Assembly (NCBI GenBank): GCA_035311445.1
Contig: DATGCX010000027.1
Span: 1 to 64,000 of the forward strand
Direction: 5' to 3'
From: JAJPKK01 sp035311445
GTDB taxonomy: Bacteria > Pseudomonadota > Alphaproteobacteria > Rhizobiales > Xanthobacteraceae
DNA length: 64,000 bases
Both the position numbers and the translations under genes were made by a program. This document shows, in pieces, positions 18,201 to 26,884 of this stretch (its first letter is position 1; each line of letters begins with the position of its first letter). The notes under the pieces are model-generated. The model was not told where the DNA came from, made no database searches, and worked only from the letters and a program-made list of their open reading frames with translations.

Positions 18201-18302
18201 TTCCTGACGCTCTACACGACGCCGGTAATTTATGTCGCGCTCGACCGCGTCCAGGCGCTGCTTCGTGATCGCATGCGGATGGCGCTGGAGGCTGCAGAAT
18301 GA
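15204..18302 (+). CDS. RND efflux inner-membrane pump, first copy (MdtB-like)
   Basis: 1032 residues, the usual RND length, with 12 membrane segments and two large periplasmic loops. The proton-relay Asp pair is present in LTVAAGFLVDDAIVMIENI (TM4), and GIVKKNAIIMIDFALDAERT marks TM10. The start ATG overlaps the adaptor stop by four bases, which indicates coupled translation. Together with the second pump and one adaptor this is the MdtABC-type layout, in which two different RND subunits form a heterotrimer. Substrates cannot be read from sequence. Confidence 0.94.
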   Translation: MSVSAPFIARPVATSLLSLAVLIAGGLGFRLLPVSSLPEIDFPSVQVSTQLPGAGPDTMASLVTTPLEQQLGQIAGLSLMTSTSSFGISVITMQFVLDRDIDAIGQDVQAAINAAGASLPSGLPYPPVYKKVNPADQPILILALTSDTQPITKVQDIADTVLAQKLSEVTGVGAVMIQGGQKPAVRIQVNPVQLAAYDLSLEQVRSVLSRTNVDQPKGSFDGPHQAFMIGANDQILAPEAYADVILAYRNGAPVRVRDVGTAIHGAENAKVGAWFNGRPAVILDIQRQPGNNIIQTVNRVRELLPRLRAALPPEIRLTVLSDRTETIRASIADVEFTLMLTVALVVLVIFLFLRRFWVTVIPSVAIPLSIIGTFGIMYLAGFGLDNLSLMALTVAAGFLVDDAIVMIENIVRRIEAGEAPLEAAYKGAQQIGFTIVSLTVSIIAVFIPLLFMPGIVGRLFREFSLTLSVTIVVSAIVSLTLTPMMCGRLLRRERDLRRNDFLRVSEQVFTTSLALYERSLAWVMQRGVATLAVVLATLVATIILYVVVPKGFLPVQDTGVIVATTDAEPGISFHKMVQLQARAAEIARRDPEVAGIDSFVGVGLVNSTPNTGRMTIVLKRRDRRTGTAAEIARRLRTAMAEVQGLSIYFQPAPEIQIGTRSSRTQYQYILVDANPTELAEWASRLLERLRSTPSIQNIASDQQTGGLAADVVIDRDKAGRLGVLPQTIDDTLYDAFGQRQVSTIYTQQNQYHVILEVTPEFQLDPADLARLYVPSSQGVQVPLESFAAVKLGNAPLAITHQGLFSSVTLSFDPAPGVSLGRAVQAVRGAEEAIGMPDSVIGSFAGEAAEFQASLVNEVWLILAAVVAVYIVLGVLYESTIHPITILSTLPSAGIGALIALMITGNDLSLIAVIAIILLIGIVKKNAIIMIDFALDAERTQGLRPEQAIFDASLKRFRPIMMTTMAALLGSVPLALGTGPGSELRRPLGIALIGGLLLSQFLTLYTTPVIYVALDRVQALLRDRMRMALEAAE

Positions 18303-18336
18303 GCTAGCTGCGGGCCCAACTTGGTCGGAGTTCATC

Positions 18337-21300
18337 GTGGGCTATCTTGAGATATGTCTGCGGCGACCAGTCGGCATCAGCCTGTTGATGCTGGCACTGC
18401 TGCTGAGCGGCGCACTCGCGTTCCGGTTCCTTCCCGTGGCGTCCCTGCCGCGGGTTGACTACCCAACTATTATGGTGACCGCGGAGCTTCCCGGCGCCGA
18501 GCCGCAAACAATGGCCACCGCTGTCGCCGCGCCGCTGGAGCGACGGATCGGACAGATCGCCGGCATCACCGAACTCACCAGCACGAGCCTTCTCGGCATC
18601 ACTACCGTCGTTGCTCAGTTCGAGCTGAACCGCCCCATCAATGCAGCCGCTCGCGACGTACAAGCGGCGATCAACGCGGCGGCGCCCGACCTTCCGACCG
18701 GCATGTCGCGCCCGCCAACGTGGCGCAAGAATAACCCCTCGGCAGCGCCGGTTCTGATCCTGGCGCTGACGTCCACTGCGCTGCCATCGGGCCAGGTCTA
18801 CGAGGCGGCGGAGACAATTCTGGCGCAACAGCTCTCGCAGCTGGACGGCGTCGGGCAAGTCACGGTCAACGGCTCCGAGAAGCCAGCGGTGCGCGTACAA
18901 GTCAATCCCGCTGCGCTTGCCTCGATGGGACTCGGTCTTGAGAACGTACGGGCCGCTCTGAACGCCGTCAACGCGACAGGCCCCAAGGGCCGTATAGAGG
19001 CGCCGGACGGCTCTTATGTCATCCGCGTCAATGATCAGATGCGCAAGGCGGATGAATACAAATCGGTGATCGTCGGCACCCGCCACGGCACGCCTGTCCG
19101 GCTCGATGCGGTCGCCTCGGTGGTCGATAGCGTGGAGAACGTCCGCACCTCCGGGTGGTTCAACAATCAGCCGGCGGTGCTGGTTTTTGTTTTCAAGGAG
19201 GTCAATGCCAACGTAATCGAGACGGTGGACCGCATCCACGCACTCCTTCCTGTACTGCAAGCTTGGCTTCCCCCGGCCGTTGATGTGTCGGTGATGACCG
19301 ACCGTTCGGAAACGATCCGCGCCAGCGTGCACGAAATAGAACTCTGTCTCGTGATCAGCCTCGGACTTATCGTAACCACGGTATTCGTGTTCCTGCGGCG
19401 GCTCTGGGCCACGCTGGCGGCGGCAGTTACCATCCCGTTGTCGATTGCTGGCACTTTTGCAGCGATGTACTTGCTCGGCTACAGCGTCGACAATCTGTCG
19501 CTGATGGCGCTCACGGTAGCGACGGGCTTCATCGTCGATGACGCCATCGTGGTCATTGAAGCAATCAGCCGCCGGATGGGTGGCGGCGTGTCGCCATTCC
19601 AAGCAGCCCGCCACGCGGCGCACCAAATCGGTTTCACCGTGATCTCGATCAGCGTGTCCCTGATCGCCGCCTTGATACCGCTCTTGTTCATGGCGGGCAT
19701 GATCGGGCGGCTATTTCGCGAGTTTGCCGCCACGCTGGCGCTCGCCATAGCTGTCTCCGCCGTGGTGTCCCTGACATTGATCCCGGTCATGGGCGCCCAT
19801 CTCGGGCATGCACGCAGGGCAAGAGAGCCTCCACTGGAATTGATTTTCCGCAAACTGCTCGCCGGCTACGAAAAGGCTCTCGTCTTCGTCCTGCACCATC
19901 GCAGCGCCACTCTCGCGATGATGGGGGCGACCGTCCTCGCCACCGTCGTTCTCTGGATTCAAGTGCCAAAGGGTTTTTTTCCCGAGCAGGACACCGGCGG
20001 GATTGTTGCCATCGCCGAAGCGCCGATGACCGTTTCGTTCCAAGCCATGAGTGAGCGGGTACAGGCTCTCATGAGAGTCCTCCTCAACGATCCGGCGGTG
20101 GCAAGGGTGGGGAGCTACACGGGGCAGTCAGGGGGCACTCCAAACCAGGCCCGCATCTTTATCGCCTTAAGGCCGCTTGCCGAGCGTGGCCTCGACACAG
20201 ACCGGATAATCACCCGGCTACGGCGGGCGACGCGCGAGGTGCAGGGCGTTGCGCTTTACATGGTACCTGTCCAGGACGTGCGAGTCGGCGGCCGGATTTC
20301 GAAATCACAATATCAGTACACCATCACCGGACCGGATCTAGGTGAACTCGAGACCTGGGCCGGACGCCTCGTAGAGCACCTGAAAGACTTCCCTGATCTG
20401 CGCGACGTTACCACGGATCTCGAAGTCGGCGCCTTACAGGCGATGCTCGTCATCGATCGCGACGCGGCCGCGCGGCTGCAGGTGGCGCCCCATGACATCG
20501 ACCAGACTCTTTATGATGCGTTTGGACAACGTCTTGTGTCGTCGATCTATGCTGCTCATTACACGTACCACGTCGTCCTTGAGGCGACTCCAGAGCTGCA
20601 GGAGGACCCTTCATCGTTGACGAAGGTCTACGTGGCCGGGCCGGGCGGCAAACAGGTCCCGCTGGCGAGCGTTGTCCGGGTCGAGCATGGAGTTCAAATG
20701 AGTGCCGTCGCCCATCAAGGACAAGCTCCGGCGGTGACGCTGACCTTCTCGATGCAACCGGGACTCCCGATCCAGCGCGGTACTGAAATCGTCGAGCAGG
20801 CAATGCGTGAACTCGGCGCGCCGAGCAGCGTCCACGGGAGCTTTCAAGGTAACGCACGAGCATTTACCGAGTCCCTCGCTACCCAGCCCATGCTGATCGC
20901 GGTAGCGCTTCTTGCCGTGTACATCATGCTCGGCGTGCTCTACGAGAGCACTATACATCCGGTGACGATCCTGTCGACCCTCCCGTCCGCCGGGATCGGC
21001 GCCATCCTGGCGCTCTGGGCGGCCGGGCGCCCACTCGATCTCATTGGGGTGGTCGGCATCATCCTGCTCATCGGCATCGTTAAGAAGAATGCAATCATGT
21101 TGGTTGATTACGCGCTCGTGGCCGAGCGCGAGCACGGCCGCTCGCCGGACCAGGCAATCTTCGAGGCGTGCATTCTGCGATTTCGCCCCATCCTGATGAC
21201 GACCCTTACGGCGATTCTCGGGGCGGTACCGCTGGCACTTGGGACCGGCATCGGATCTGAACTTCGCCAGCCGCTCGGCGTGTCGATCATCGGGGGGCTG

Positions 21301-21447
21301 GTGGTGAGCCAGCTATTGACGCTGTTCACTACACCGGTTGTGTATTTGGCGCTCGAGCGGCTGGTTGCCTTCAAGCCTATCTCTGGACAACTGGCCTCGC
21401 GGACTCGCACAAATGCGAACGCAGCAGCAGCGGTCCAGGCCGAGTGA
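18337..21447 (+). CDS. RND efflux inner-membrane pump, second copy (MdtC-like)
   Basis: About 1036 residues. GTG 18337 is chosen because GGTCGGAG lies just upstream and the protein then begins GYLEICLRRPVGIS, as RND pumps do. The longer reading from 18232 overlaps the first pump and is unlikely. The TM4 Asp pair is in LTVATGFIVDDAIVVIEAI; LIGIVKKNAIMLVDYALVAE lies in TM10. It is related to, but clearly different from, the first pump, supporting a hetero-oligomeric MdtBC-like pair. The gap to the first pump is 34 bases. Confidence 0.93.
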   Translation: MGYLEICLRRPVGISLLMLALLLSGALAFRFLPVASLPRVDYPTIMVTAELPGAEPQTMATAVAAPLERRIGQIAGITELTSTSLLGITTVVAQFELNRPINAAARDVQAAINAAAPDLPTGMSRPPTWRKNNPSAAPVLILALTSTALPSGQVYEAAETILAQQLSQLDGVGQVTVNGSEKPAVRVQVNPAALASMGLGLENVRAALNAVNATGPKGRIEAPDGSYVIRVNDQMRKADEYKSVIVGTRHGTPVRLDAVASVVDSVENVRTSGWFNNQPAVLVFVFKEVNANVIETVDRIHALLPVLQAWLPPAVDVSVMTDRSETIRASVHEIELCLVISLGLIVTTVFVFLRRLWATLAAAVTIPLSIAGTFAAMYLLGYSVDNLSLMALTVATGFIVDDAIVVIEAISRRMGGGVSPFQAARHAAHQIGFTVISISVSLIAALIPLLFMAGMIGRLFREFAATLALAIAVSAVVSLTLIPVMGAHLGHARRAREPPLELIFRKLLAGYEKALVFVLHHRSATLAMMGATVLATVVLWIQVPKGFFPEQDTGGIVAIAEAPMTVSFQAMSERVQALMRVLLNDPAVARVGSYTGQSGGTPNQARIFIALRPLAERGLDTDRIITRLRRATREVQGVALYMVPVQDVRVGGRISKSQYQYTITGPDLGELETWAGRLVEHLKDFPDLRDVTTDLEVGALQAMLVIDRDAAARLQVAPHDIDQTLYDAFGQRLVSSIYAAHYTYHVVLEATPELQEDPSSLTKVYVAGPGGKQVPLASVVRVEHGVQMSAVAHQGQAPAVTLTFSMQPGLPIQRGTEIVEQAMRELGAPSSVHGSFQGNARAFTESLATQPMLIAVALLAVYIMLGVLYESTIHPVTILSTLPSAGIGAILALWAAGRPLDLIGVVGIILLIGIVKKNAIMLVDYALVAEREHGRSPDQAIFEACILRFRPILMTTLTAILGAVPLALGTGIGSELRQPLGVSIIGGLVVSQLLTLFTTPVVYLALERLVAFKPISGQLASRTRTNANAAAAVQAE

Positions 21448-21528
21448 AGGTCAGTTAGAACGCTCGTAATCGCGCGGTCCGGCTGCCCGTTCAGTGCCGG
21501 CGCTGGATCGGCCAAGGAGTAGCGCGAG

Positions 21529-22962
21529 ATGACCGAGACGCAGCATGAGACTCACTCAAAGACCGCTGTGTTGAAGGTGTCATACCTCCTCGCGGTGACT
21601 GTGGTCACGTTCGCGGTTCCAGCTCTTTCGCTGACGCAGCTGGCGCGATGGTTTGTCATTCCCGCCCTTGTGGGAATCCAGGTCGTTATACTGTTGGCTT
21701 GCCGAGTCGGTCTGCGAGACATCACATCGTTGGCGTTGCGGCTTAAGTGGCTGTTCGTTTTCCTGATGGGCATGTACGCCCTGTTGCCCTCCGAGAATCC
21801 GTCTGCAAACGACGTGGTGGTAGACTGGCATCTTCCCTGGCTTGGCTGGTCGCTGGCGATCAACCTGAGCGGGCTTGAGAAAGCAGCGCTCATGTGTCTG
21901 CAGATCGTGACTGTGCTGCTGGCCTCGGCTGTCGTGCGCCTGACCGGGACAGGTCGCGATTTCGTCGATGGCCTGCATGCATTCCGGTTGCCGCCACTGT
22001 TCGTACACGCGCTCGACCGAACCCTCGCACTCCTTGAAAGGACTCAGCAGCGGGAGCGCGGAGCCGGCCGCGCACGCAACCGCCCCAGATCGGGATTCTT
22101 TGCCTTGGTGCGGCAGGCTCTGCGAGGCGACCTCGGCGCTTTTGCCGATTTCGTCCGGACGAACATCTCGCTTGCAGAAAACCAGACCGGTTCCGATGCC
22201 GACGCCCGGGTCGGAGGCCAATTTGCCCACGATGTCGCGGTCGTCACCGGGATTGCTCTCTGCATGGCATCATTCAAGATGCTCAAGATACTGCCGGGGC
22301 TGCCGTTCGCGTCCGGACACAAGACGGTCCTGCTCTTCCCCCTCTATGTCCTTGCTGCGCGGCTGACCCAGTCCCGCTGGGGCGCGACGGCGGCGGGCTC
22401 GATTATGGGCGTCATCGGCTTCCTGCAGGGCGACGGCCGGTTCGGAATACTGGAAACCTTTAAGCATGTTGCGCCCGGGGTCGTCATCGACCTCGGCGAG
22501 CCGCTGGTGCGTCGATGGCCGCCGTGGGCGCTCGGCTACTGCGTGCTCGGGCTGTTCGCGGCCATCGCTCGCACTGCGACGGAATTCATCGTCGTGCTGC
22601 TGCTTGGGGCGCGGGCCGAGATCTATCTCTTTCCTGCCGTCAAGCTGGTGCCGAATGTTATCGCCGGGGTGTTGAGCGGTTTCGTAACGGTATTCGTGCT
22701 GCGTCTCATCGCGCAGCCAATACCTTCCAATCTCGCTTCGGAATCTGAAGCCGGGTCGAGTTCCACCGCTCTTGGCGCAGATGCTGTGCAACCGAACGAG
22801 CAGCACCTGGACCAACAGCTGGCCAGTGGGCCGCATCAGCGCGTTGAGGGTGACGCGGCACCGCTGTCTATGGATGGATCCTCGCTCAGCGGTGGACAAG
22901 GGCGCGGCCTCGGCGGTGGACAGGCCCCAAGGCGCGGCGGTACGGGGCAGTCGAGAACCTGA
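21529..22962 (+). CDS. ECF-transporter-like membrane protein, putative T plus S fusion
   Basis: 477 residues. The N-terminal half (about 1-220) resembles the EcfT/CbiQ scaffold: several membrane helices and a coupling-like segment FRLPPLFVHALDRTLALLER. The second half (about 235-400) looks like a substrate-binding S component (GHKTVLLFPLYVLAARLTQS, GSIMGVIGFLQGDGRFGI, FKHVAPGVVIDL). A long low-complexity cytoplasmic tail follows. No ECF ATPase gene is adjacent. It comes ~80 bases after the RND operon on the same strand. Substrate is unknown, and the EcfT assignment rests on my reading of motifs only. Confidence 0.5.
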   Translation: MTETQHETHSKTAVLKVSYLLAVTVVTFAVPALSLTQLARWFVIPALVGIQVVILLACRVGLRDITSLALRLKWLFVFLMGMYALLPSENPSANDVVVDWHLPWLGWSLAINLSGLEKAALMCLQIVTVLLASAVVRLTGTGRDFVDGLHAFRLPPLFVHALDRTLALLERTQQRERGAGRARNRPRSGFFALVRQALRGDLGAFADFVRTNISLAENQTGSDADARVGGQFAHDVAVVTGIALCMASFKMLKILPGLPFASGHKTVLLFPLYVLAARLTQSRWGATAAGSIMGVIGFLQGDGRFGILETFKHVAPGVVIDLGEPLVRRWPPWALGYCVLGLFAAIARTATEFIVVLLLGARAEIYLFPAVKLVPNVIAGVLSGFVTVFVLRLIAQPIPSNLASESEAGSSSTALGADAVQPNEQHLDQQLASGPHQRVEGDAAPLSMDGSSLSGGQGRGLGGGQAPRRGGTGQSRT

Positions 22963-22982
22963 GCGATGGCTCTCAAGTCTCG

Positions 22983-23231
22983 TTACCGCGAGCCGCGATT
23001 CGCCAAGGCGGCCCTGCATCTTTCCGATAAGTCGTTCGGGTTCTGGTTCCGCAGACAGCGGCCCGCTCGCTCTTCGCCGCGACAGAACTTCTCGATCTCA
23101 GCCTGACATGCTCCCCGAACCGGCCCGTCGCCCCGGCCTGCCTCGCCCGGACCTCTGCTGCGTTGATCCTGAGAGGCCGCACTTTGGATGCAGCAGACCA
23201 GGATCACCGCGCTCAAAATGGCTCGTGCCAT
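22983..23231 (-). CDS. Small secreted cysteine-rich protein
   Basis: About 82 residues from ATG 23231. A signal peptide (RAILSAVILVCCIQSAAS) is followed by a cysteine-rich repeat of the GLG1 type: CQAEIEKFC, a basic spacer, then CLRNQNPNDLSERCRAAL. Four cysteines in that pattern suggest disulfide bonds in the periplasm. Such proteins are common in Rhizobiales, with no known function. It converges with the ECF-like gene, whose stop is 20 bases away. Confidence 0.7.
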   Translation of the reverse strand: MARAILSAVILVCCIQSAASQDQRSRGPGEAGRGDGPVRGACQAEIEKFCRGEERAGRCLRNQNPNDLSERCRAALANRGSR

Positions 23232-23623
23232 GGCCGTTCTCGTGATTAGGACAGCGTCCACACATTTGGCACATGGTCGGGCGACTGTCGAGTACCGTTC
23301 TCGGGACCTCCGTCGGGGCAGCGATGTTGCGAAGGTGGTTGCAACGCGGGTGCCGAGTGTTGTTGCTCATGACAGTCGCCACTTGATAGTGGTGATGAGC
23401 TAGTCTTGGTTGCCGCCATACCCGTCAAGAAAACTGTCCGCAAAATGGGTGGATTACGACGAGTTCACTGGCCTGAGCTCGAGATTCTCTCGATAGCACG
23501 CCACAACCGTGGAAGGCCCCGGACATCGAAAAACGGACAGTCTTATCCGCCCACGCCTCAGATCTGGTGTCTACTTTTTTCAACAGTATCGGCCCGAAGC
23601 TACTGTCACCTAACCCTGGGCAA
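23232..23623. other. Gene-free stretch
   Basis: No protein-like reading frame, RNA gene or clear repeat was seen in these 392 bases. The short frames present have biased or implausible composition and no recognisable motif. Confidence 0.5.
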
Positions 23624-23906
23624 CTAAAGTTTGTTCAGATGGGGTGCGACGACCTCTTGGGAATTCTTAAGTGGCGCGGTTGGGGCACCTCATTTGAAAT
23701 GGTGCCCGGTCAGCAGCAAAGAATCCACTGCTGAAGCAAGCGCAAATCATCACATTCCATGAGTTGAAAGCAGCGACTGAAATTCGGTTCCACCCAGCTG
23801 TCGACGTACTTCAGCCCCTCAGGAAGCATCCTGCCCTCGTCACGAACTCGCTTATAGATCGGTAACATGTCATTGTCTTGAACCGCTCAATGATTATGAA
23901 GAGCAT
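23624..23906 (-). pseudogene. DUF3303-like small protein, broken in several frames
   Basis: Starting at ATG 23906 the frame gives LFIIIERFK. Homology then jumps one frame to MLPIYKRVRDEGRMLPEG, LKYVDSWVEPNFSRCFQLM and ECDDLRLLQQW, which hits a TGA at 23710-23712. The expected C-terminus, SQEVVAPHLNKL, appears in a third frame ending at 23624-23626. The order of all pieces is right, so this is a decayed copy of a small cytosolic protein of the DUF3303 kind (family named from memory). At least two indels are needed. Confidence 0.65.
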
Positions 23907-24105
23907 TTGATACACCTGGATGGCCAAACGGGTTTTGGATCGAGCTGCGACACCACGCCGACGCAACGCGCACTCCGTTCACGATCACAGAGCGAAAGAC
24001 GACTGCGCCCAGGGTTTCGCCGCGCTCAGCCTGGGCCACAGCTGCAGCGGCCGGGACAAACGCCCGGCCACTAATTCCTCGAAATGATTCTGAAACGAAA
24101 CGCCA

Positions 24106-24360
24106 CTACAACGTTTTCAGATATTCGACGAGATCAGCCTTCTGCTTGTCGCGGAGGCCAAGCTGGAACAGTGTATTGTAATGATTGACCACGGCGAGCA
24201 GATCGGGGGCGCTGCCATCGTGGAAGTACGGCGGATGCTGCCAGAGTGCGCGTAACGGTGTCGTCCGGTACATCTTGGTCGCGCTGCGCGACGCATAGAC
24301 CGGCTCCGTTCCCACCTAGAAAGGCGAGTGCACGAACGGCACATTATATCACAGGTTACT
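24106..24360 (-). pseudogene. C-terminal remnant of a di-heme cytochrome c peroxidase-type protein
   Basis: The frame ending at 24106 reads YRTTPLRALWQHPPYFHDGS, then APDLLAVVNHYNTLFQLGL and a terminal DLVEYLKTL. This is the C-terminal heme-domain end of MauG/cytochrome c peroxidase relatives, where YFHDGS and VEYLKTL are conserved. Upstream in the same frame NVPFVHSPF is cut by a TAG. No CxxCH heme motif remains nearby, so the rest of the gene is gone. It cannot bind heme. Confidence 0.65.
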
Positions 24361-25131
24361 CGCGCAATCCTGTCAACCCGGCTGACGGCGATCAAAGTTC
24401 GGACCCGGCTGTCATTCGCACGCAACACACGCCATCGCACGGGAAGGTGTCCGCCACGACCGGGGCGAGTTGTCCATCGGGCGCTTCTCGCAACAGGCGG
24501 CGGGCAAGTTTGATATTTTCACCGATGAAAAATCGCCCCCTGGCAGGGGCAAGGCAGGGCGGCAGCACAATTCCGGATGTACGCAAAGTGCCCGCTGCCT
24601 TGTCTTCACATTTCCGATTTGCGTAAACTCCGCAAACTTTACGATGAGAAACAACCCGGACCGACAACGATCTGTCAACCGCCGACAAGCGGCTATGGCC
24701 ATTTCGTCGCCTCCGAAAGGTCAAGCTGGCGCATTCGAGGACGAGAAGGTCCCTTCTTGGAAATAGGTCGCTTTGAATCTTCCTTTTTCACACTCTCGCG
24801 CAAAGCTGCTTTGAGGTCCGTGGCCATTACGGCCGCGAGGGGCTAAGTAAGAACTATCGGCCCAAAAAGTGCTAAAGTTCATTGAAGCGGCCTTAGCCGC
24901 CGGAGGCCGGGAGCAAATCCCGGCCTTTTCCATGGGCTGCTGCAGCCTTTTGCGTGTGGAGGACACTTCCGCTAATGCCCCGGGGGCTGCCGACCTTGGC
25001 GGCGACGCACGTCGGCAGCTATCTGGGGTACACCGGTCGTGCCGCTAACGCGGTCAGGAAGGCAGCCCTTGACCCCCCAGCCGACATAGGAGGACGCATC
25101 CGACGCGCGGGCCCTCGATTCGGCGTTGGCG
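24361..25131. other. Gene-free stretch apart from a terminator-like hairpin
   Basis: No convincing coding region was found across these ~770 bases. Short frames on both strands lack motifs. The only clear structure is the hairpin listed separately at 24887-24929. Confidence 0.5.
24887..24929 (+). terminator. Rho-independent terminator-like double hairpin
   Basis: A GCGG/CCGC stem (24887-24900) is followed by a perfect 8-bp stem GGCCGGGA/TCCCGGCC (24905-24925, five-base loop) and then TTTT. This is terminator-shaped for the plus strand, although no gene is recognised directly upstream on that strand. It may terminate a lost gene or protect against read-through. Confidence 0.5.
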
Positions 25132-25922
25132 TCACGACGCAGGCGAACTTCGCCACGCAAACGCCCTACCTTCAAGACGGGCAAAGACGCCGTGTTCCAA
25201 AACAAGCATCATCACGACAAATATGATGATCCAGGCCAGCATCTGGGTCATGTTGAATTGAACCAAAAAAAGAACATGGAACCGATGCCGTACTTGAGTC
25301 CGAAGGTCTCCGCCAACGCTACGATCTTCCAGGTCATGCCGAACGCATAGCGGAATGCCGAGAAAATATAGGGCATCAACTGCGGCAGGTAGACCTTGCG
25401 AATGAGCAGTGATTTGCGCGCCTTGAACGTCACTCCCATCTCGATGAGGGACTTGTCCATTGCCTTGGTGCCTTCGAATATATTTACCGCAACATAGGGT
25501 GTGACCAGTGCCATGACGGCGACCAGCCCGCCTGCCTCGCTGAAGCCGAACCACATCACGGCGAGGAAGACCATCAGGATGGTAGGCATCGTCAGCATCA
25601 ACGGGATCATAATCAGCAGCGCGCTCTCCAAAACCGCGCTGAGCCCCATTGCGAGGCCAATCGCTATGCCGGCCAGCATGGATGCGGCGAAGGCGACTAT
25701 GATTCGGGCCAACGTGAGTCCGATGTGAAGGAAGGCCGAATTCCCGTCGGGGCCTGCATGCGCGAGATCTGCCCCGATGGCGAGCCCGATGGTCACGGGT
25801 CCGGGCAGGACCTCGGCATCGTCCATCAATCGGGAACCTGCCCACCAGAGCAGGAGCAGAAGACCGATCGAGCCTGCTCGCAGGCTGACGCTCTTGACCC
25901 CGCTGATGCTGCCGGACGCCAT
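25132..25922 (-). pseudogene. NitT/TauT-type ABC permease, frameshifted near the C-terminus
   Basis: The main frame (25922 down to 25248) encodes a permease with about six membrane segments and the docking motif MGVTFKARKSLLIRKVYLPQ. It ends early as GIGSMFFFWFNST. The expected C-terminus continues in another frame as QFNMTQMLAWIIIFVVMML and VFARLEGRAFAWR, ending at 25132. The shift lies at or just after a run of seven T (minus strand, around 25265), so a sequencing error or phase-variable slippage is possible. ATG 25922 immediately follows the ATPase stop. It pairs with a second permease at 26885. Confidence 0.75.
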
Positions 25923-26741
25923 CTAATCTTTCGCCTCCAGCACGCCGAAGAACTCACGTACCAGAGTCTTTTCCAAATCGAGGATCTTTGAATCTTCGGG
26001 CTTACGCGGCCGTGAAATATCAACCGGCACCTCATTGAATATCCGGGCCGGCTTGGCATTCATCATGTAAATGCGATCCGAAAGGAAAACCGCCTCCGCT
26101 AGATCATGCGTCACGAAGAGAATCGTCGGCCGGGCCTTGGTCAAGATATCGATGAGGTCGAGGCGCATCTTCCTTGCGGTGATGGCGTCCAGATGACTGA
26201 AAGGTTCGTCCATCAGCAGGATGTCGGGTTCGATGGCGAGGACACGGGCGATGGCCACCCGTTGCTGCATTCCGCCCGACAGGTTCAGCGGATAGTTGCG
26301 CTCCTGTCCGCTAAGACCGACCATGTCGAGGTGCTTTGCGACCAGCTCCTGCCATCGCGATCTCGGAATGTTCTGTGCCTCAAGAACGAATTGAATGTTG
26401 TCCTGAACGGTCAGCCAGTTGAGCAACCTGGGGCTCTGGAAGACATACCCGATGCGCGACCCCGAATCGCTCTTGCCAGCGCGCGGCGCAACCGTGACCG
26501 ACCCGCTTTCATATGACTCAATGCCGGCGATGATGTTCAGCAGGGTCGATTTCCCGCAGCCGGACGGGCCAACGATGCTGACGAATTCGCCCTCATCCAC
26601 GCTCAGGCTTATGGAATCTAGAACCGTAAACGAGCTTTCGGCGCCCGGCGCCGGAAATCTCTTTGTCAGATTGTTGACCGCAATGGTGCTCAAGGACACC
26701 GCCCCCGGCCTTGCAACCTGTTCCATTATGACCTGTGCCAT
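25923..26741 (-). CDS. NitT/TauT-type ABC transporter ATP-binding protein
   Basis: 272 residues. Walker A is VGPSGCGKSTLLNIIAG near residue 58, the Q-loop YVFQSPRLLNWLTV, the signature NLSGGMQQRVAIARVLAI and Walker B ILLMDEPFSHLD. The family includes SsuB/TauB and nitrate transporters. ATG 26741 is chosen; the reading from 27308 merely runs over the neighbouring permease. It lies between two permease genes, giving a four-gene unit with the binding protein at 27678. The substrate is likely a small organic anion, sulfonate or similar, but this is not readable from sequence. Confidence 0.92.
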   Translation of the reverse strand: MAQVIMEQVARPGAVSLSTIAVNNLTKRFPAPGAESSFTVLDSISLSVDEGEFVSIVGPSGCGKSTLLNIIAGIESYESGSVTVAPRAGKSDSGSRIGYVFQSPRLLNWLTVQDNIQFVLEAQNIPRSRWQELVAKHLDMVGLSGQERNYPLNLSGGMQQRVAIARVLAIEPDILLMDEPFSHLDAITARKMRLDLIDILTKARPTILFVTHDLAEAVFLSDRIYMMNAKPARIFNEVPVDISRPRKPEDSKILDLEKTLVREFFGVLEAKD

Positions 26742-26884
26742 CACGGTGCGCTGAGCCTCATGCTGGTGGCGCCTGGCGCGCGCTTGATGACGCGGTCCGG
26801 CATCGCCGGCCTGGCGAATCGGCCATCGCAGGGCGAAGGCCGTTGTGTGCGTGCGTGAAAAGAATCGAGTGCTGCCCGTCCGGT

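Noticed and set aside
18232..18336. Upstream extension of the second RND pump
   Set aside because: It overlaps the first pump and adds sequence unlike RND N-termini; GTG 18337 has a good ribosome site.
18304..19626. Long minus-strand frame opposite the second RND pump
   Set aside because: Composition rich in H, R and D, typical of a shadow frame; no domain.
23406..23627. Plus-strand small ORF
   Set aside because: No motif, no ribosome site and biased composition; overlaps the end of the decayed DUF3303-like gene.
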